DNA of 64,000 bases. It comes from Casuarius casuarius. Its lineage: Eukaryota > Chordata > Aves > Casuariiformes > Casuariidae. The stretch spans positions 1,540,952-1,604,951 of the forward strand of contig PTFA01000158.1 in assembly GCA_003342895.1 (NCBI GenBank). Reading direction: 5' to 3'. Below, one piece after another: positions 53,001 through 64,000 of the stretch. The notes under the pieces are model-generated. The model worked only from the letters and a program-made list of their open reading frames with translations, was not told the DNA's origin and made no database searches. Each line of letters starts with the position of its first letter. Position 1 is the first letter of the stretch. The position numbers and the translations under genes are program-made.

Positions 53001-55796
53001 AGACACGTGAAAATGAATTCACTTCATTTTTAGCCAGAGATGGGTACTTTACTACCCATTTCATCATGAAATTCTTCTCCCTAATTCTTAAACAGAAAAT
53101 AAAAAATTTCAGTAGACTGTCTTGAGATCTGTTTAGAAAGTAGTCTGTATGATATTTTGATCTGAGGGCTTCAGTTTGCATTTTACTGCTTCACTGCATG
53201 CCGTGATATTATTCCAGATTTATACCAATCTAAGTGAGAGCCAAATTTTGGAATGGAATGGAGAGAATTTCTAAATAGAAAGGGTTTTCTTCATTTCGCA
53301 AGTAAAGGCAAACAAAATACATGGCTGGAAATAGACAGTAGCTAAGCCAGGCTTTAGATAAGGCATAGGTTTGTAGTGATGGGAATAGCAGAGCACTAGA
53401 AACCAAATTACCAGCATTTGATAATTACTAGCATATTAACATTTTCTCTGATGTTCTACTTTTAACTAGAGACTAGATGTGATTTTGTAATAGCAGGAGT
53501 ATTGTGGCTTCCTAGGACAACTGTAAAATAAAACTTCAGCATAGGAATTCTTAGGTGAATAGCTTTGGTTTGTGTTATCGTAGACTAGATTATTATACTG
53601 TTTCCTCCTGACAGTAAAATCCAGGAATGGCTCATCGATGAGACTGTGTTCAATTTTAAAGGGAAAACATCAAACTATACTTGAGCATTATGTAACTATT
53701 ATTTATGGATGTAAAGTTAATCCTTTAAAACAGCAAAGAGAGAGATTGTTATTCAGAGATTTGAATCTAGGTGCACCTCATCTGCAGAAAAATGCATTGG
53801 AAATATGGCTATAAATATCATATAGAAAAAAATAATAATCAAGATTTAGGTCATATCACAGATTTTTTTTTTAATACTGTTCAAAAAGTACCTGACTCTA
53901 CATAAACACCAACTATAACATGATGTAGACAATCGAGAAACAAGCAAATGTATTTTTCAATGCTAAAATAAATTACATTTGTACAGGTAGAAAGCAAAAC
54001 CAAAGCTGATAAAAATGTTAAATTTTATGAAAATCATTTTCAGTTCACATCAAAATAATAACTTTACATTCTCTATTGTTTTAATAGTATAAGCAGCAAC
54101 AACATAAAAAAGAACAAACGCTCACAGAATGTTTGAAACCAGTTTTTCCATAAGTTATTAGCAAATTAAAAAAAATAATTACAAGCACTTGTAGCCCACA
54201 CAAATCTTTTAGAATTGGCACCATCTCTCTAAAACATCTATATCCTATATAGATTTCTAATTACAAATACCACCAGCAGCTGCCATATAATCCTATTAGT
54301 ACATATAATATACATAGTATATTTGTTCCCATTTGGCAGATCAGAATGACTTAGTGATTATTGTTTAAGTGTTTGTACTGTCATTATTCAGATGAGACAA
54401 AACCAGCCACATACACCAATTCATCACCTAGATGAATTTTTTACTTACCTTTATGCTTCATTGACCTGTATCTTTTTTCTTTTCACAGTATAAAATTGTA
54501 AGTGGTAATTTCAGAGATTTGAACAGAGGGAATAATACTAAACTACAGCAAAATAAGAGAATTCAGATAATTCAACCAAAGTCTTTAATACGTGCAGTAC
54601 ACACTGAGATGGGTAGTAGATGAATGATTTTCTTGCTCATGGGGAGCATTGACTTCCTTTTATGAGATTCATAAAACTGCAGGAGAACTGTGACCTCTTT
54701 CTTATTTTTGGATATGTTATCTCACATGCCTGGACACATTCAGTTAAAGTACTATTTTTCCCATTGGGATATCTGCTAGAGTAGCACTGATATAAAAAAA
54801 TGGCAGGACGGCACTATCCACCAAGCCTAGAAAGTTGCTTCAAGAATGAGCCTAATAAAATGCATATGTTTTTTGACTTTAGAGAAAGTGGAAGAAACAT
54901 CTTGTCTTCTATCATTCCCTGCTGAGGCAAGTAGCCAAAATCTAGATGAGCATGGCCACCATCAGACTTGGATTTTCTTTACATGGACATAAATCTGGAG
55001 GGATTTCATTGTGCTCAATAGGTTGAGGGCCAGTGCCGGTAAAAGACTTCAGCACCTTACAGTTATGCCATGCAATATCTAACTTTTTATACTATCTAGC
55101 TCTAATGTTGAGGCCAGAATACTTCATTAAATGTTATTGTGAAGTTTGTGAGAAGAAGGAAGGCAATGCAATAAGGAAAAGGATGTCTGATGTTAGTCTA
55201 CTCAAGCCAGTATGGAAATGCAATATACAGAAAATACAAAGTCTTGGACCCATTCCTGCAGATGGCTACAATTCTTGTTTCAAAGACTGGCTACCTTTGT
55301 AAAAGGTGGCTGCAGGAAGAAGAAGTAGGTCCCTTTTTTTCTACAGTAGTTTAGCAGTGATCTCAGAAAAGAAGTGGGAAACCAAGTTTAGTTCCTTCAT
55401 CTGCCCAAAAAGACTCAGACTCTCCTTTCCCAAGGAGAGTGGTCAGAACTACAGGTGGAAGACAAGGTGATTACAGACACAGAGGTAAGGAGGAGCACAT
55501 CCTCTCCTCTTGTCATTAAAGCACTTTTAAGGAAAGTATTTGAATTTTTTTGAGCCAATAAATAGCACAGAAGAAATGGTAACTCCACTTCTTTGGAGAT
55601 AAAATGCTCACCTGGTCCCTGCTCTCAGGAATTTTTAAAGTGTTTTATATTAAATGCTCATATATCATATCTTACTGTACCACATGTATTTCCTATCAGA
55701 GTGCTGAGTAACCGTCCTCTTTTCATCTGGGACTCTTGACTGTGTTTCTACGTTGTGAAGTTACCTAAGTGAGATGAACAGAGGGTGCATCAACAC
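50030..55796. other. intergenic stretch with no recognised gene
   Basis: Strongly AT-rich non-coding sequence, especially 53700-54500. No gene, RNA gene or bounded transposon was recognised on either strand. Confidence 0.5.
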
Positions 55797-55912
55797 ATAG
55801 TCGTTAGAGCGCTTTCCTGCCAGGAGGAAGATTTCCACTACCTCTGGCAATGGCAGGGTATGAATTTAGGTTGCTTACTTGCTGCATGCATGCTCTAACC
55901 TCTAAGCTACTA
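55797..55912. mobile_element. foldback element with two tRNA-like arms (degenerate)
   Basis: The plus strand from 55798 reads tagtcgttagagcg, resembling a tRNA A-box. It continues with a hairpin-like cctgccagg segment and attccac-like sequence where a B-box would be. The minus strand from 55912 shows the same order: tagcttagaggttagagcat, an arm, then aaattcataccctgcc. The arms point inward and meet near 55850, so the element is a diverged palindrome of about 116 bp. A 10-A run follows at 55912-55922. Palindromic tRNA-derived repeats of this look occur in sauropsid genomes. It is not a functional tRNA gene: neither arm has an intact B-box or acceptor stem. Confidence 0.5.
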
Positions 55913-56670
55913 AAAAAAAAAACCAAAACAAAACTGCAGCAGTATAACTAGAACCATAGTCTTAAAACAAAGGATGGTTTCTTCTCCATTTTGTAGGGAG
56001 GATGACTGTCAGTCTATGTTCTGTATGCTCCATATATTCACTCATGGGATATAAAAGTGTTTAAACCTAGGAACCTCTATTTCTGGATCCCTGATGGGCT
56101 TTAGCATGAGTTGATGCAAAGATCTTTACATGTGTCAAGGTCAGGGAAGTTCTGAGCATATGCAAAGATGTAATATTAGATGCCTAAGTGAGGTGGCAGG
56201 TGAGTGGGAGATTTTATAATTGAGTTTTGAATGTCTGCATTAAATTCTGCTGATGTCCTAACTTTATGCAGCGAAGTCCTTTTTTGGTTCAGCCCTGATA
56301 CGGATCTCCAATCAAAGAAAAAAGTTATGGCCACATTACTTATCCTGAGCACAGTGCTCTTATTTCCCTTAGGACCTGACATTTCCAGTACGGTCTCTGT
56401 CTGTGTCTTTTTTCTCTTTTCTCACTTAATAATTGATCTATTAAGCAGAATACCAAGGCTGCCCCCTTTCCTCTACAGAATTCACATCTGCAGCTATGAT
56501 CTCTTTCAGTTTAGTCTTGCTCTCTCTCTCTAAAGGAAATACTCCCAGATGAACTCCACTATCATCCAATCTGAATCATGGATTGACCTTCCTATTTACA
56601 CTCTACACTCTTAGGAGTTCTTCTTCTCCCAGTTTTGATCACAACATAGTCCTTTTGTAAACACAGCAGC

Positions 56671-56671
56671 T

Positions 56672-56703
<32 letters not shown>

Positions 56704-56710
56704 TTTTTTT
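56671..56710 (+). repeat. poly(T) tract, 40 bp with one C
   Basis: Forty bases, all T except one C at 56684. On the minus strand this is a long A tract. It may be a degenerate retrotransposed tail or simple slippage. Confidence 0.9.
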
Positions 56711-56845
56711 GAACTTTTAACAGTTAACTTGTAATTAGCATTTAACTTTTAATTCAGTTTTGTAGCTGGAAATCAAAAGAAGAAACCAGCACCTTGTGAT
56801 CAGCCAAGCTTCCATAAAACATCAGCAGGTGTTTTGTGGACCATG

Positions 56846-56921
56846 ATCTAAGAATCTCTGGTCTAAGGTATCTAAGAATCTCTGGTCTAAGGTATCTAAG
56901 AATTTCTGGTCTAAGGTATCT
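56846..56921 (+). repeat. 24-bp tandem repeat, 3 copies plus a partial
   Basis: The unit atctaagaatctctggtcta(aggt) starts at 56846, 56870 and 56894, with a single base change in the third copy and a partial fourth at 56918. The near identity points to a recent, possibly length-variable minisatellite. Being a multiple of three, it makes an eight-residue repeat in a minus-strand frame, which is incidental. Confidence 0.95.
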
Positions 56922-58069
56922 GTATATATCTAGGCACCAAATGTTTGGATAGAAGTACAAGGAAGCACATCTCTAAAGTCATGCAATTATTCTTCAGAGC
57001 CAATTAAAAAATACAGTTCTTCTTCAATATTGCTAACACTTCTCCCCAGATGGCCTGCTAGAATGGTTCACTTTATTTTAAAAATACAGTTTCCAGAGAT
57101 GGTTATACCTTCACTCTTCATGGGTTGGCCTCAAGCACAAGAGACAAGTGATTTTCTGAGGTCTCTGTGGTCAAGAATGACAATAGTTTCAACTACTTTA
57201 ATTCCCTTTCTGGCAGCAGCACTAAATTGGAAGGCAATTTCAAGCCATTCATTTGGTACTTACACATTCTTTAGTTAGACTGGAAAGTGTTCATGATTGT
57301 AACCATTACCTTTATAACTGAAAACTCTGACTTTATATCTTAATGTTCTAAAAAGGATACTAGCATACAAGCAGCATAATGAAATTATAATACTTGCATT
57401 CATAATTTTCTTCTTTCCTGTATCAAACACATTGGTTTCTTTCAGAGGACTTTCCAGTCCTGCAGATCTCCCACTGTACTCATTCTAAGTCCTTTGAGTT
57501 ACAATCATTACACAGTTGTTACCTTTCCCCCTAAATCTTTCCTCCCTCTGATACAATCCAAGTACATCTTGCAAGGTAATACCAGCCTGTACAATAACGA
57601 TGTATTCTGCCCTCTTTACATACTGCTAAGGTTGACCTCTCTTTCATCCAAGACTGACTAACAATTGTTCAACTAGAGAAGAGAAGTACCATCTTAGCAG
57701 GGCCAGTCCTCGGTTCCTTGTGCAATTAAAACTTTTTTTTCTGGCTGATGGATGTACAAAAGATGCATGACTCTTCCCCAAGTGACAATATGCAAGAAAT
57801 GTTTAAAAATTGGGTAGTGTAACATCAGACTTTTACTCTCTTAAAACATGTATTCAGCTGTCAGATTGAGGCTTTTGTGTGTGTGTATGCACTATGCACA
57901 TACACACAAATATATGATCTCAGCAGTATATACAAAAGTTGTCAAGAAACTCTAAACAATAGCTATGGCCAGGATTGTGCAGAATTGCAAATTAGGACCA
58001 GAAGGGGTATATTTATGCAGAATCATGATTTGATAGTTTCTACATCACACTTCTTTTTATGCATTTTAA

Positions 58070-60774
58070 GTCTATCTGTATAATCTTTATTTCCACTGTT
58101 ATTATTTCTCAGTGCAGTGAAGCCCACAGCTCTTAGCAGAAATGCTTGTTTAACAGTCCCTCAGCATAAGGAATGACTACAGAAATGGGGACCTAGATGG
58201 CTAAGGAAAGTCTGGGGTAGAGAAGGATCTAATAATGATATCGATCAATGACTTAAAGTATAAGAGAGATGACAGTAATAGAATCCCTTTGAAATGCACA
58301 CTAATTATCTACTCAGTCTGTATGAATCAAAATAACATTACATTGATGGGAAACATGTTGTCATAGAAATCTTCCATGAGCAATCTTTAAGGGGTCAAGG
58401 CTCCCTAAATGAGAATGTTTGTATCATACACTGATTGGACACGGCCCTTCCTTAAACGTGGGTTGTAACTTGTGAAAGAACATGCTTTCTCTTAATGACA
58501 CAGGCAGCTAACGAATGATGAGACATCCTAGTACTGTGAACCAGGAGAGTAAAAACAAGCTCTGCTCCGGAAACTGTAAAGCTGCACAGAACTGAATCTG
58601 TGCTAATCAGTCCTGCAAAGAGGCAGGAATGACATATAAGTAACAAGGACTTACAGTCATGACTTACTGTATCTAACTGCCTTCTGGAGTAGAGCTGACT
58701 TATGACCTGCCAGTTCAGGCTGTAGGCACAGCTAGTAAGCGACTGTACCTGGCAGAGTACACATGCCCATACACTACTATTGGATAACACTGCCATAATT
58801 GTTTTAATGTTGTTGAACAGCAAATTGGGGTGCAGCACATAACATAATGGGAAACTAGCTTCCAAAAAGAATAGGGAATGCTCTTTGCTAAAATAAGTGA
58901 ATGTGCTTTTATCTTTTTTGTCGTCTTCTTTTTTTTTTGATCAAATATTTGTTGCCTTGTATGTGGGAGAGAAAAAAGGAGCATGATTTTTGATTGCAAG
59001 ATATTTATAATCTTTGAAGAAATAAGATCTAGGGGGTTAAAAATGAAAAATAGTAGCCTTATTTCAAGGCTCCCTTCCATAAGGCTGTCTTCTGTATAAG
59101 GCTGCATCAACTCAGCTTTGAATGGAAGTACATCACTCACCACTTCATACTATCCTTAAATAAAATAAAACAAACCTGCAAAAGTTTGGCACCTGAGGAT
59201 AGCTATGTGATGAAGGAGAGAGCCAATACAATGTGCGTTTAGGGCCTGACTTAGGAGTTCTACATAACTATACCTATCAAAAATTATTTAGCTTCTATTC
59301 AAACTTTAAATCTCTTCCCTGCCCGTATTAAAAAAGTGCCATGATGGTATGAAGTGCACTAAACTGTACTATTTTGATATAGGAAAAAAATATCAGTAAT
59401 CCCCTTGCCTCTTCCAGGAGCTGCTAAGAAACAAAGAAAGACTCTGTTGGTTCAAATCTCATTAAGTCTTCTCTGTTTAAATCTCTACTCTGTATTGCTG
59501 CAAAAGTCTTTTTTTTTGTCACAGTTCATAGCTGCAAGGCATAGCAGCTAAATAAAGTTAAAATTGTTGCTTATTAAAGAGTAGCTAAACCACCTCTAAG
59601 CAGATTTTAACAGTTCTTTTTCCCTATATAAGAAATATGATTATGACAATCTTTTAATTGACAGTTAGCATTCATCATAATCCAAACTGCTTTCTTAGAA
59701 TTCTATACTTCAAAGAAAGGAGAAAATCTTTAGAGTGTTTACCTGTTCCTTACAAGCAAAGGTTATGGGTGCCGGATAAGTATTTTAACTGGCAATGTTA
59801 GCATAAGAACGTCCATAAAAATGTGTTAATTTCAGTAGGGAGTGCAGCTATAATATAGCTTGGTAGTGCTGCTAGAAAGAGAATATTCACCTCAATAACT
59901 TGCCCTGATAAGGGAATTACAAAACAGTACTCCAGAAAATATTTTTTGCTACTTCGTTATTAGTTGGCAACATGGTGAAATAGTCAGGAAATCTTCCTTG
60001 GGTTTTGTTGCTGTGAAGGTGAATCCAATGTTAACAAATTGAATTTCTGATACCAATAGAAGAGAATTTCATAAACAAATGCGTAGGTTGAGAAGTCACT
60101 TGTAAAGCCCTCCATATTGCAGTCACTCACTGCAAAGCCTCAGCTTAGTGTTCTCCACGTATAACGTATCACGGACACAATATGCTTCAGCAGAAAGTTT
60201 GGTTGTTATTTAACATACATTACTGTTTTTTGAGATCTTCATAGAAAAAAAAAAGGAAAGAAAGAGAGAAAGCTTGATAGGTTGGTCCCCAGATTTGAGT
60301 CTGTTAGAAAATGTACATTCAATGTTTGGTCTTCTATTCTTGATAAAAGATCAAGGTTCACTTCTGGGTAAGGAATCAGAGTAAACAAACAAACCATTGT
60401 ACAGTTGTTTACAATCTATTTCCCCCCTGCCCCCGTATATTGTACACACGGTTCATTGTAATACTAAAGCAAAGCACTTGGTATGTAACTGATTTAACAG
60501 ACTCCTTATAAGCCCTCAAAAATAGATGCAGTGTTTCTGAAAAGCCCATGTTTTTTTAAGGCCACAAAAATCTGCCAAGAGTCATTTTGTCTTAAAACAG
60601 CATAATTCTGATGTTTCCACTCATGAAGCAATTCCACTTCTTACTCTTTGTTTCTCACAAGATGACCCAATGCCTCTTCATCTATCTGCGTAAACACCGG
60701 AGATCTTGAAGGCTTGGCTATCCCCTCACTACTTGCTTGTAGCCGTTGAGATCCAATGTTGCCTTGAACTACAT
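58070..60774 (-). other. GRM5: GRM5 3' UTR, proximal part; distal end uncertain
   Basis: Sequence immediately downstream of the GRM5 stop codon must be 3' UTR for some distance. On the minus strand an AATAAA hexamer at 58091-58086, followed by an A/T-rich stretch, is a plausible poly(A) signal and would give a UTR of about 2.7 kb. ATTAAA variants occur earlier, and another AATAAA lies at 57077-57072. The true end therefore cannot be fixed from sequence. The stretch is AT-rich, with a C-rich block near 60421-60435 and no competing open frame of note. Confidence 0.4.
58086..58091 (-). promoter_or_regulatory. candidate poly(A) signal AATAAA for GRM5
   Basis: The plus strand reads tttatt, which is AATAAA on the GRM5 strand, about 2.7 kb past the stop codon. 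It is a canonical hexamer in the right orientation. AT-rich DNA yields such hexamers by chance, so transcript ends are needed to confirm it. Confidence 0.3.
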
Positions 60775-61597
60775 TCACAGCGAAGAAGAACTTTGAGTAT
60801 AATCTCTGATGAGGAGTGTGTCATACTTTGGGGAGGACGGGATACAGAGAGCTGATTCAGAAACTGGAGAACTGGGAGATGCACTTCCAGAGTCAATGGA
60901 GTCTCTAAAAGGAGAAGGAGGAGTTAAAGCTACCAGCTCCTCAAGGTCTTGCTTTGCCGTGGGGGTCTCTGAAGTGCCTTCTTTGACACTGTCACTTGAA
61001 GGTTTCCTCGCCGACTGCGAAGCGCCATTGACTTCAATGGCAGGAAGTGGTTGGATCTCTGCAAACGTGGTCATTGTTGTAGGGAGCTGGATTTCCCTTG
61101 GGATCAGGTATGAAGAGCAGAGAGGAGTGGCCACCATTGTCCCTGGAGTGGTTGTTGAAAGCATCATAGAGTTCAGCTCACTGATGTTGGCTGTAAAGCG
61201 AGTAACCACGCTACTGATCTGCTCCATGAGAGACCCTTGAGAGGAGCTACTTCTCTGGGCATGCTCTGTCTGGAAGGTAGGGACATCATCTTCTGTTCGG
61301 CTAACGGAGGCAGTTCGGTGACTCACGATGCTGATAGGTGAGGGAGTCTGTGGTCGATACTGAGCTGGGTATTGCTCTTCTGCTTCTGAAACGTCATAAA
61401 GAGTTTTGGCACTGGTCTCAGGAATCGTAGCACTGCTACTGGGTCGGCTACTATCTGTGCTTTTAGAAAAAGGCTTGATCACTGCAGTCTGATTGGGGTT
61501 CTCTTTTTTGTTGATGTGGATTGATAACCGCTGCCAAAGGTGTGCTCCTCTGCTGCTCTTCTCATTCTGGGCCCAGGAAACTGATTTCCCATTAGAG
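60775..61597 (-). CDS. GRM5: GRM5 terminal coding exon (metabotropic glutamate receptor 5, C-terminal tail)
   Basis: This is the last coding exon of metabotropic glutamate receptor 5, a postsynaptic class C GPCR that signals through Gq to phospholipase C. It encodes 273 residues of the cytoplasmic tail. The frame starts after a good splice acceptor (tttctgtttacag on the minus strand). One leftover base precedes SNGKSVSWAQNEKSS and the frame ends at TGA 60777-60775. Visible landmarks are the serine-rich SSSSQGSLMEQISS block, the conserved VTRFTANISELNSMM segment, the Homer EVH1 ligand PPSPF (exon residues 226-230, bases 60907-60921) and the C-terminal class I PDZ ligand SSSSL. The SSSSL ending and PSSPKYDTL run favour GRM5 over its paralogue GRM1. 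The glycine/alanine-rich stretch known in mammalian GRM5 is short here. Upstream exons lie beyond 64000. The initiation codon is not in this window. Confidence 0.97.
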
Positions 61598-64000
61598 CTG
61601 TAAACAGAAACACGATGAGATTGTAAGTTGAGTCAAAGTCAGAACTATAATAGCTACACCTATACCATGGCTATCTGGTGTCCTAGTGCTTGTACTTATG
61701 AGAAAGCTGACTATAATTCTATCTATATCTATACATTTCTCTGTATCTATATCATCTATATCTATATCTACATCTGTAACAATATCTCTCTACATGTGCT
61801 TATGCCTATACCTATCCATATCAACATCATCTCTATCTAGATGTTCCAAGAAAACAAAACAGACATGTCTAGTTTGATGAAGTGGAAGGTACAGTGAGGC
61901 AAGTAGTTCAAATAGTGCCTGTCTTCACAATATCACATTGACCTACAAGCCATGATGACCAAAATCTGGCCTGGATATCTGAAACATTTTAGACTATTGG
62001 CTGACATAGCAACTGACTGAACAGACCTAAGGACATTATCTGTCTAGTTGGTTTGACAAGAGGCTGGAAGAAGTGCTGCCTTTGTGCCTTAAAAAAATTC
62101 ACTGTAAATCAAAAGCAAAACGCCAGCCTGAATCCTGCTACTCATGATATAGACATTTGTGTAATAATAGGGTGGCCATTTCCTCTGGTGACTCAGCTCC
62201 ACAAAGGACATTTTTGTCCCATGTGTTCTTCTCAAGTGCAGCTAAGTCATAAAACTGGTGGCGTGCCCAGGCAAACAGAGCTGGTGATCTATTTCCACTT
62301 TAGCCTGAGATCAGCCTTGTAATGAAGGCAAGAATGGTGGGCTCATTGCATGGGCCATTTGTAGACCAAATCGTGGCCTGCTCTGTACTAGTTCATGGGC
62401 ACTGCCAACCTCTCTGTTGCTGCTCTGACCCCTTGGGGCATAGGCAGTGCTTATCTTGGATGAGGGAACAACTTAGTGGTTTCCCTCCTGATGGATCAGT
62501 GTCAGGAAGGGAGGTTGTGGGACTGAGGTGCATGGAAGAGGGAGGAAGAGGTAAATGTGTGAAGGGAGCGGGTGAGAGTCCTGGACTGACTGTTTTGCAG
62601 GGCGCTGATAGGAAGGCTGGCCATGGGAGCTTTGATGGTAGAGACCTGGGATGTAAGGTGCTGGCCATGGGTTTTTGGGTGTGGTGCAGGGAGTGAAGAC
62701 TAGGAGATGGAGAAACATAGTATGTTTTGCCTGGGAACGCATCTGTTTATAGCACAGTACTTGGAAGTACTGTAGCAGTGCTCAGAATGGGGCTATACTG
62801 CTTGTGGTGTGGGGAGACATTTGTAATGGCTGACCTCTTCTCAATCAAGATACTTAGTAAATTAGGCACCACTAGCTTAAAGGCCTTTTAACTGCAGGTC
62901 GACTCAGAGAATAATACAGTCTTCCTAGCAGAAAAGAAATGATGGACAAGCTATAGAAGTTGCTCAACGTGACCTGTGTTTGCAGAGAGCAGCAAACATT
63001 TTGTTCCACTCTCTTCCAAAATGAATCCTCTTAGAGTCATAGCTCTCCAGCTCCCATCACTTGCTCTTTAGCAAAGTTGCTTATTTTTCTCCTCTTACTG
63101 CCTAAGAAAAAGTCTTGTAGAACAAAGCTGGCTGCAGAGCTTATAAACACACAGTATGAAATCACTCCTTTCCTTTTCTATCTTCCCTTTTAAAGCTGAT
63201 GTGTACTTATACATGCATTTACTGGTAGTTCTTGGGTTTAAGAAAGACCATTAGCAATATTTCTCAGATGAAACAAACAATGACTCTGAGATGATGTCAA
63301 CAGTAATAACATATGAATAGGCATGATTTATATATATAATACAATAGAATTTTAAACAATTCATTTTGGTTCCCAAAACATTTGCTAAAGCCACTTAGGT
63401 TTTTGGAAGGACAAGCAAATTGAACCCCTGGCAAAGTATCATAAATTTGTTGTTTGTTTCTTTGCTTTTTAAGCCTAAAATAATTATACTTGCACATGTT
63501 AGCCTGCAGTGTAACAGTTTGCAAGAGACACAGTTTGCTAAACACAGATGACTTTACATAAGCCTCAATGTGGAGGCTTGCTGCACACTATTAATAGCTC
63601 TTCCAGTCATCACAAAAAAGGTTGTCTGCTGAGTACGAACAAAACTTCTTCTTGTGGGTTCACATCCATGGTCACATTACACAGAATTACAATGGATCAC
63701 ATAACACAACATGCACCAACAGTTTTCCTCCTCAAAAGCAGTGTGAGAGTCCAGCAGACAAACACAACGTAAGCCACTGGATGTTTTAAGAAGACCTAGA
63801 CTGGGAGATGATCTGTGAGTATATAAGTGTTATCCCCATACTGTTCTCTGGATCCTGGAAATAACCACTATGCACCTTGTACTAACTATCTCTGTGTAAA
63901 TGGGAAGATCCAGAGTTTACTCACAAAATGTCAGGCAGAACAGCTGAGGGTAAATGCCTTGTAACTCGCTATTAAGAGTGATCTCTTCCTTTTGCTGTAC
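61598..64000 (-). other. GRM5: GRM5 intron upstream of the terminal exon (partial)
   Basis: This stretch lies directly upstream of the GRM5 last exon on the minus strand and ends in a polypyrimidine-like tract and AG at 61599-61598. The alternatively spliced tail exon known from mammals should be in this direction, but I did not recognise it in these 2.4 kb. The stretch holds a degenerate TATCTA-type repeat (61715-61835). A GC-richer patch at about 62320-62740 is open in several frames on both strands, but no coding identity could be assigned. Confidence 0.85.
61715..61835 (+). repeat. degenerate TATCTA/TCTATA microsatellite in GRM5 intron
   Basis: Interrupted runs of tatcta with scattered substitutions (catcta, cctata). 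It accounts for the isoleucine/serine/tyrosine-rich open frames here. Confidence 0.85.

Larger units (their letters stand above)
55913..58069. other. region beyond the likely GRM5 3' end; no gene recognised
   Basis: AT-rich sequence containing a long poly(T) (56671-56710), a 24-bp tandem repeat (56846-56921) and a GT/AC hairpin (about 57877-57906). It could be distal GRM5 3' UTR if a more distant poly(A) site, such as 57077-57072, is used. Confidence 0.4.

Noticed and set aside
55798..55860. Functional tRNA gene
   Set aside because: The A-box-like start is not followed by an intact B-box, acceptor stem or T-run terminator; it is better explained as one arm of a degenerate palindromic repeat.
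60809..61240. 143-codon open frame on the plus strand
   Set aside because: It lies wholly antisense to the GRM5 coding exon and has no recognisable product, so it is a shadow of the real gene.
62322..62742. Open frames of 89 to 124 codons on both strands within the GRM5 intron
   Set aside because: GC-richer composition explains the openness; no GRM5 tail sequence or other known protein is encoded.
1..64000. CRISPR arrays, bacterial operons, plasmid or phage systems
   Set aside because: No regularly spaced direct repeats or dense prokaryotic-type coding; the sequence is vertebrate nuclear DNA.

Overview
This looks like nuclear DNA from a bird (or close sauropsid relative). Three stretches match the CR1 class of LINEs, with the typical 3' tail of short ATTCTGTGA-like repeats. 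There are two well-bounded solo endogenous-retrovirus LTRs, abundant AT-rich non-coding sequence, and one clear vertebrate gene. There are no bacterial-style operons. The two isolated N bases (1084 and 44625) suggest a draft assembly.

The only gene called with confidence is the last coding exon of GRM5 (metabotropic glutamate receptor 5). It lies on the minus strand at 60775-61597 and ends in the Homer-binding PPSPF motif and the C-terminal PDZ ligand SSSSL. Bases 61598-64000 are the intron upstream of that exon. The 3' UTR runs leftwards from 60774, with a possible poly(A) signal near 58086. Everything from about 58 kb down to base 1 is intergenic sequence downstream of GRM5. In human this interval lies between GRM5 and CTSC; no CTSC exon was recognised here.

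Layout from left to right: a poly(T) tract and an exact 98-bp tandem duplication resembling a polyadenylated transcript end (1-216); an old CR1 3' fragment (1345-1562); a 781-bp solo LTR with a GTGA target duplication (5640-6420); an (AAAAG)n microsatellite (9367-9442); an unexplained 212-codon open frame (10984-11619); an LTR-like composite repeat with a degenerate minisatellite (about 19038-20270); a minus-strand CR1 (25600-26770); a plus-strand CR1 keeping most of the reverse transcriptase (43575-45634); a second, CpG-rich 1030-bp solo LTR on the minus strand with a CATGC target duplication (47972-49001); a candidate unannotated symmetric exon on the minus strand (49835-50029); a foldback element with two tRNA-like arms (55797-55912); a 24-bp tandem repeat (56846-56921); then the GRM5 3' end.

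The window is therefore the 3' end of a large synaptic receptor gene plus a transposon-sprinkled gene desert. No multi-gene system was seen. The items most worth checking are the candidate exon, the palindromic tRNA-like element, the isolated 212-codon frame and the duplicated poly(A)-like end.
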